From NCBI GenBank assembly GCA_018883485.1, contig VEQB01000158.1:1-5837 (forward strand): DNA of 5,837 nucleotides, in the 5' to 3' direction. The stretch is from Bacteroidota bacterium. GTDB lineage: Bacteria; Bacteroidota; Bacteroidia; UKL13-3. How positions within the stretch are numbered: position 1 is the first letter of the stretch; every line of letters starts with the position of its first letter. The notes beneath the pieces are model-generated. The model saw only the letters and a program-made list of their open reading frames with translations. It had not been told where the DNA came from and did no database searches. Shown piece after piece: positions 5,801-5,837 of the stretch. The position numbers and the translations under genes are program-made.

Positions 5801-5837
5801 TTTATTTGTTTTTAATTGTTAATTTATAATGAGGTGC

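Overview
The window looks like an ordinary chromosomal stretch of a member of the Bacteroidota. The base composition is AT-rich and starts lack strong Shine-Dalgarno sequences. One secreted protein carries a type IX secretion (T9SS) type A C-terminal sorting tail, which is a hallmark of this phylum. The Crp/Fnr-family regulator, the lipoprotein MetQ and the membrane diiron hydroxylase are all common there too. Genus cannot be fixed from the sequence. All recognised genes lie on the minus strand, so transcription runs from the right edge to the left.

Right to middle (5800 down to 2199): a tightly packed five-gene unit. It runs 1-Cys peroxiredoxin (Prx6 type), then a small DUF4395 membrane protein with a CxGC motif, then metN, metI and metQ. 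Gaps are 8 bp, a 4-bp ATGA overlap, an 8-bp overlap and 15 bp, so this is almost certainly one operon. It combines a complete methionine ABC importer (ATPase with NIL domain, permease, lipoprotein receptor) with thiol and peroxide chemistry. A role in sulfur amino acid supply under oxidative stress is a reasonable inference.

Middle (2198 to 1910): a 289-bp intergenic gap. Its centre (about 1970-2071) is visibly richer in G+C than its surroundings. It contains an 8-10 bp stem hairpin and a longer-range 7-bp inverted repeat that shares an arm with it. It reads like a dispersed repeat or a structured leader, not a protein gene.

Left (1909 to 1): a secreted two-part protein (a BP74/CaM-BP15-like domain plus a T9SS tail). 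Next comes a Crp/Fnr-family regulator that lacks the Fnr iron-sulfur cysteines and the cAMP-pocket arginine but keeps the ExxSR recognition helix. After it, a 108-bp gap holds two tandem Fnr-type palindromes (one a perfect TTGAT-N4-ATCAA) spaced 22 bp apart. Last is the N-terminal part of a fatty-acid-hydroxylase/sterol-desaturase-family membrane enzyme that runs off the left edge. The regulator and the boxes together make a likely local regulatory circuit controlling the hydroxylase.

No tRNA, rRNA, CRISPR array, insertion sequence or convincing intrinsic terminator was seen. No gene system here appears wholly new. The points most worth a second look are the tandem Fnr boxes, the peroxiredoxin-DUF4395-metNIQ combination, the BP74-like T9SS cargo and the structured intergenic element.
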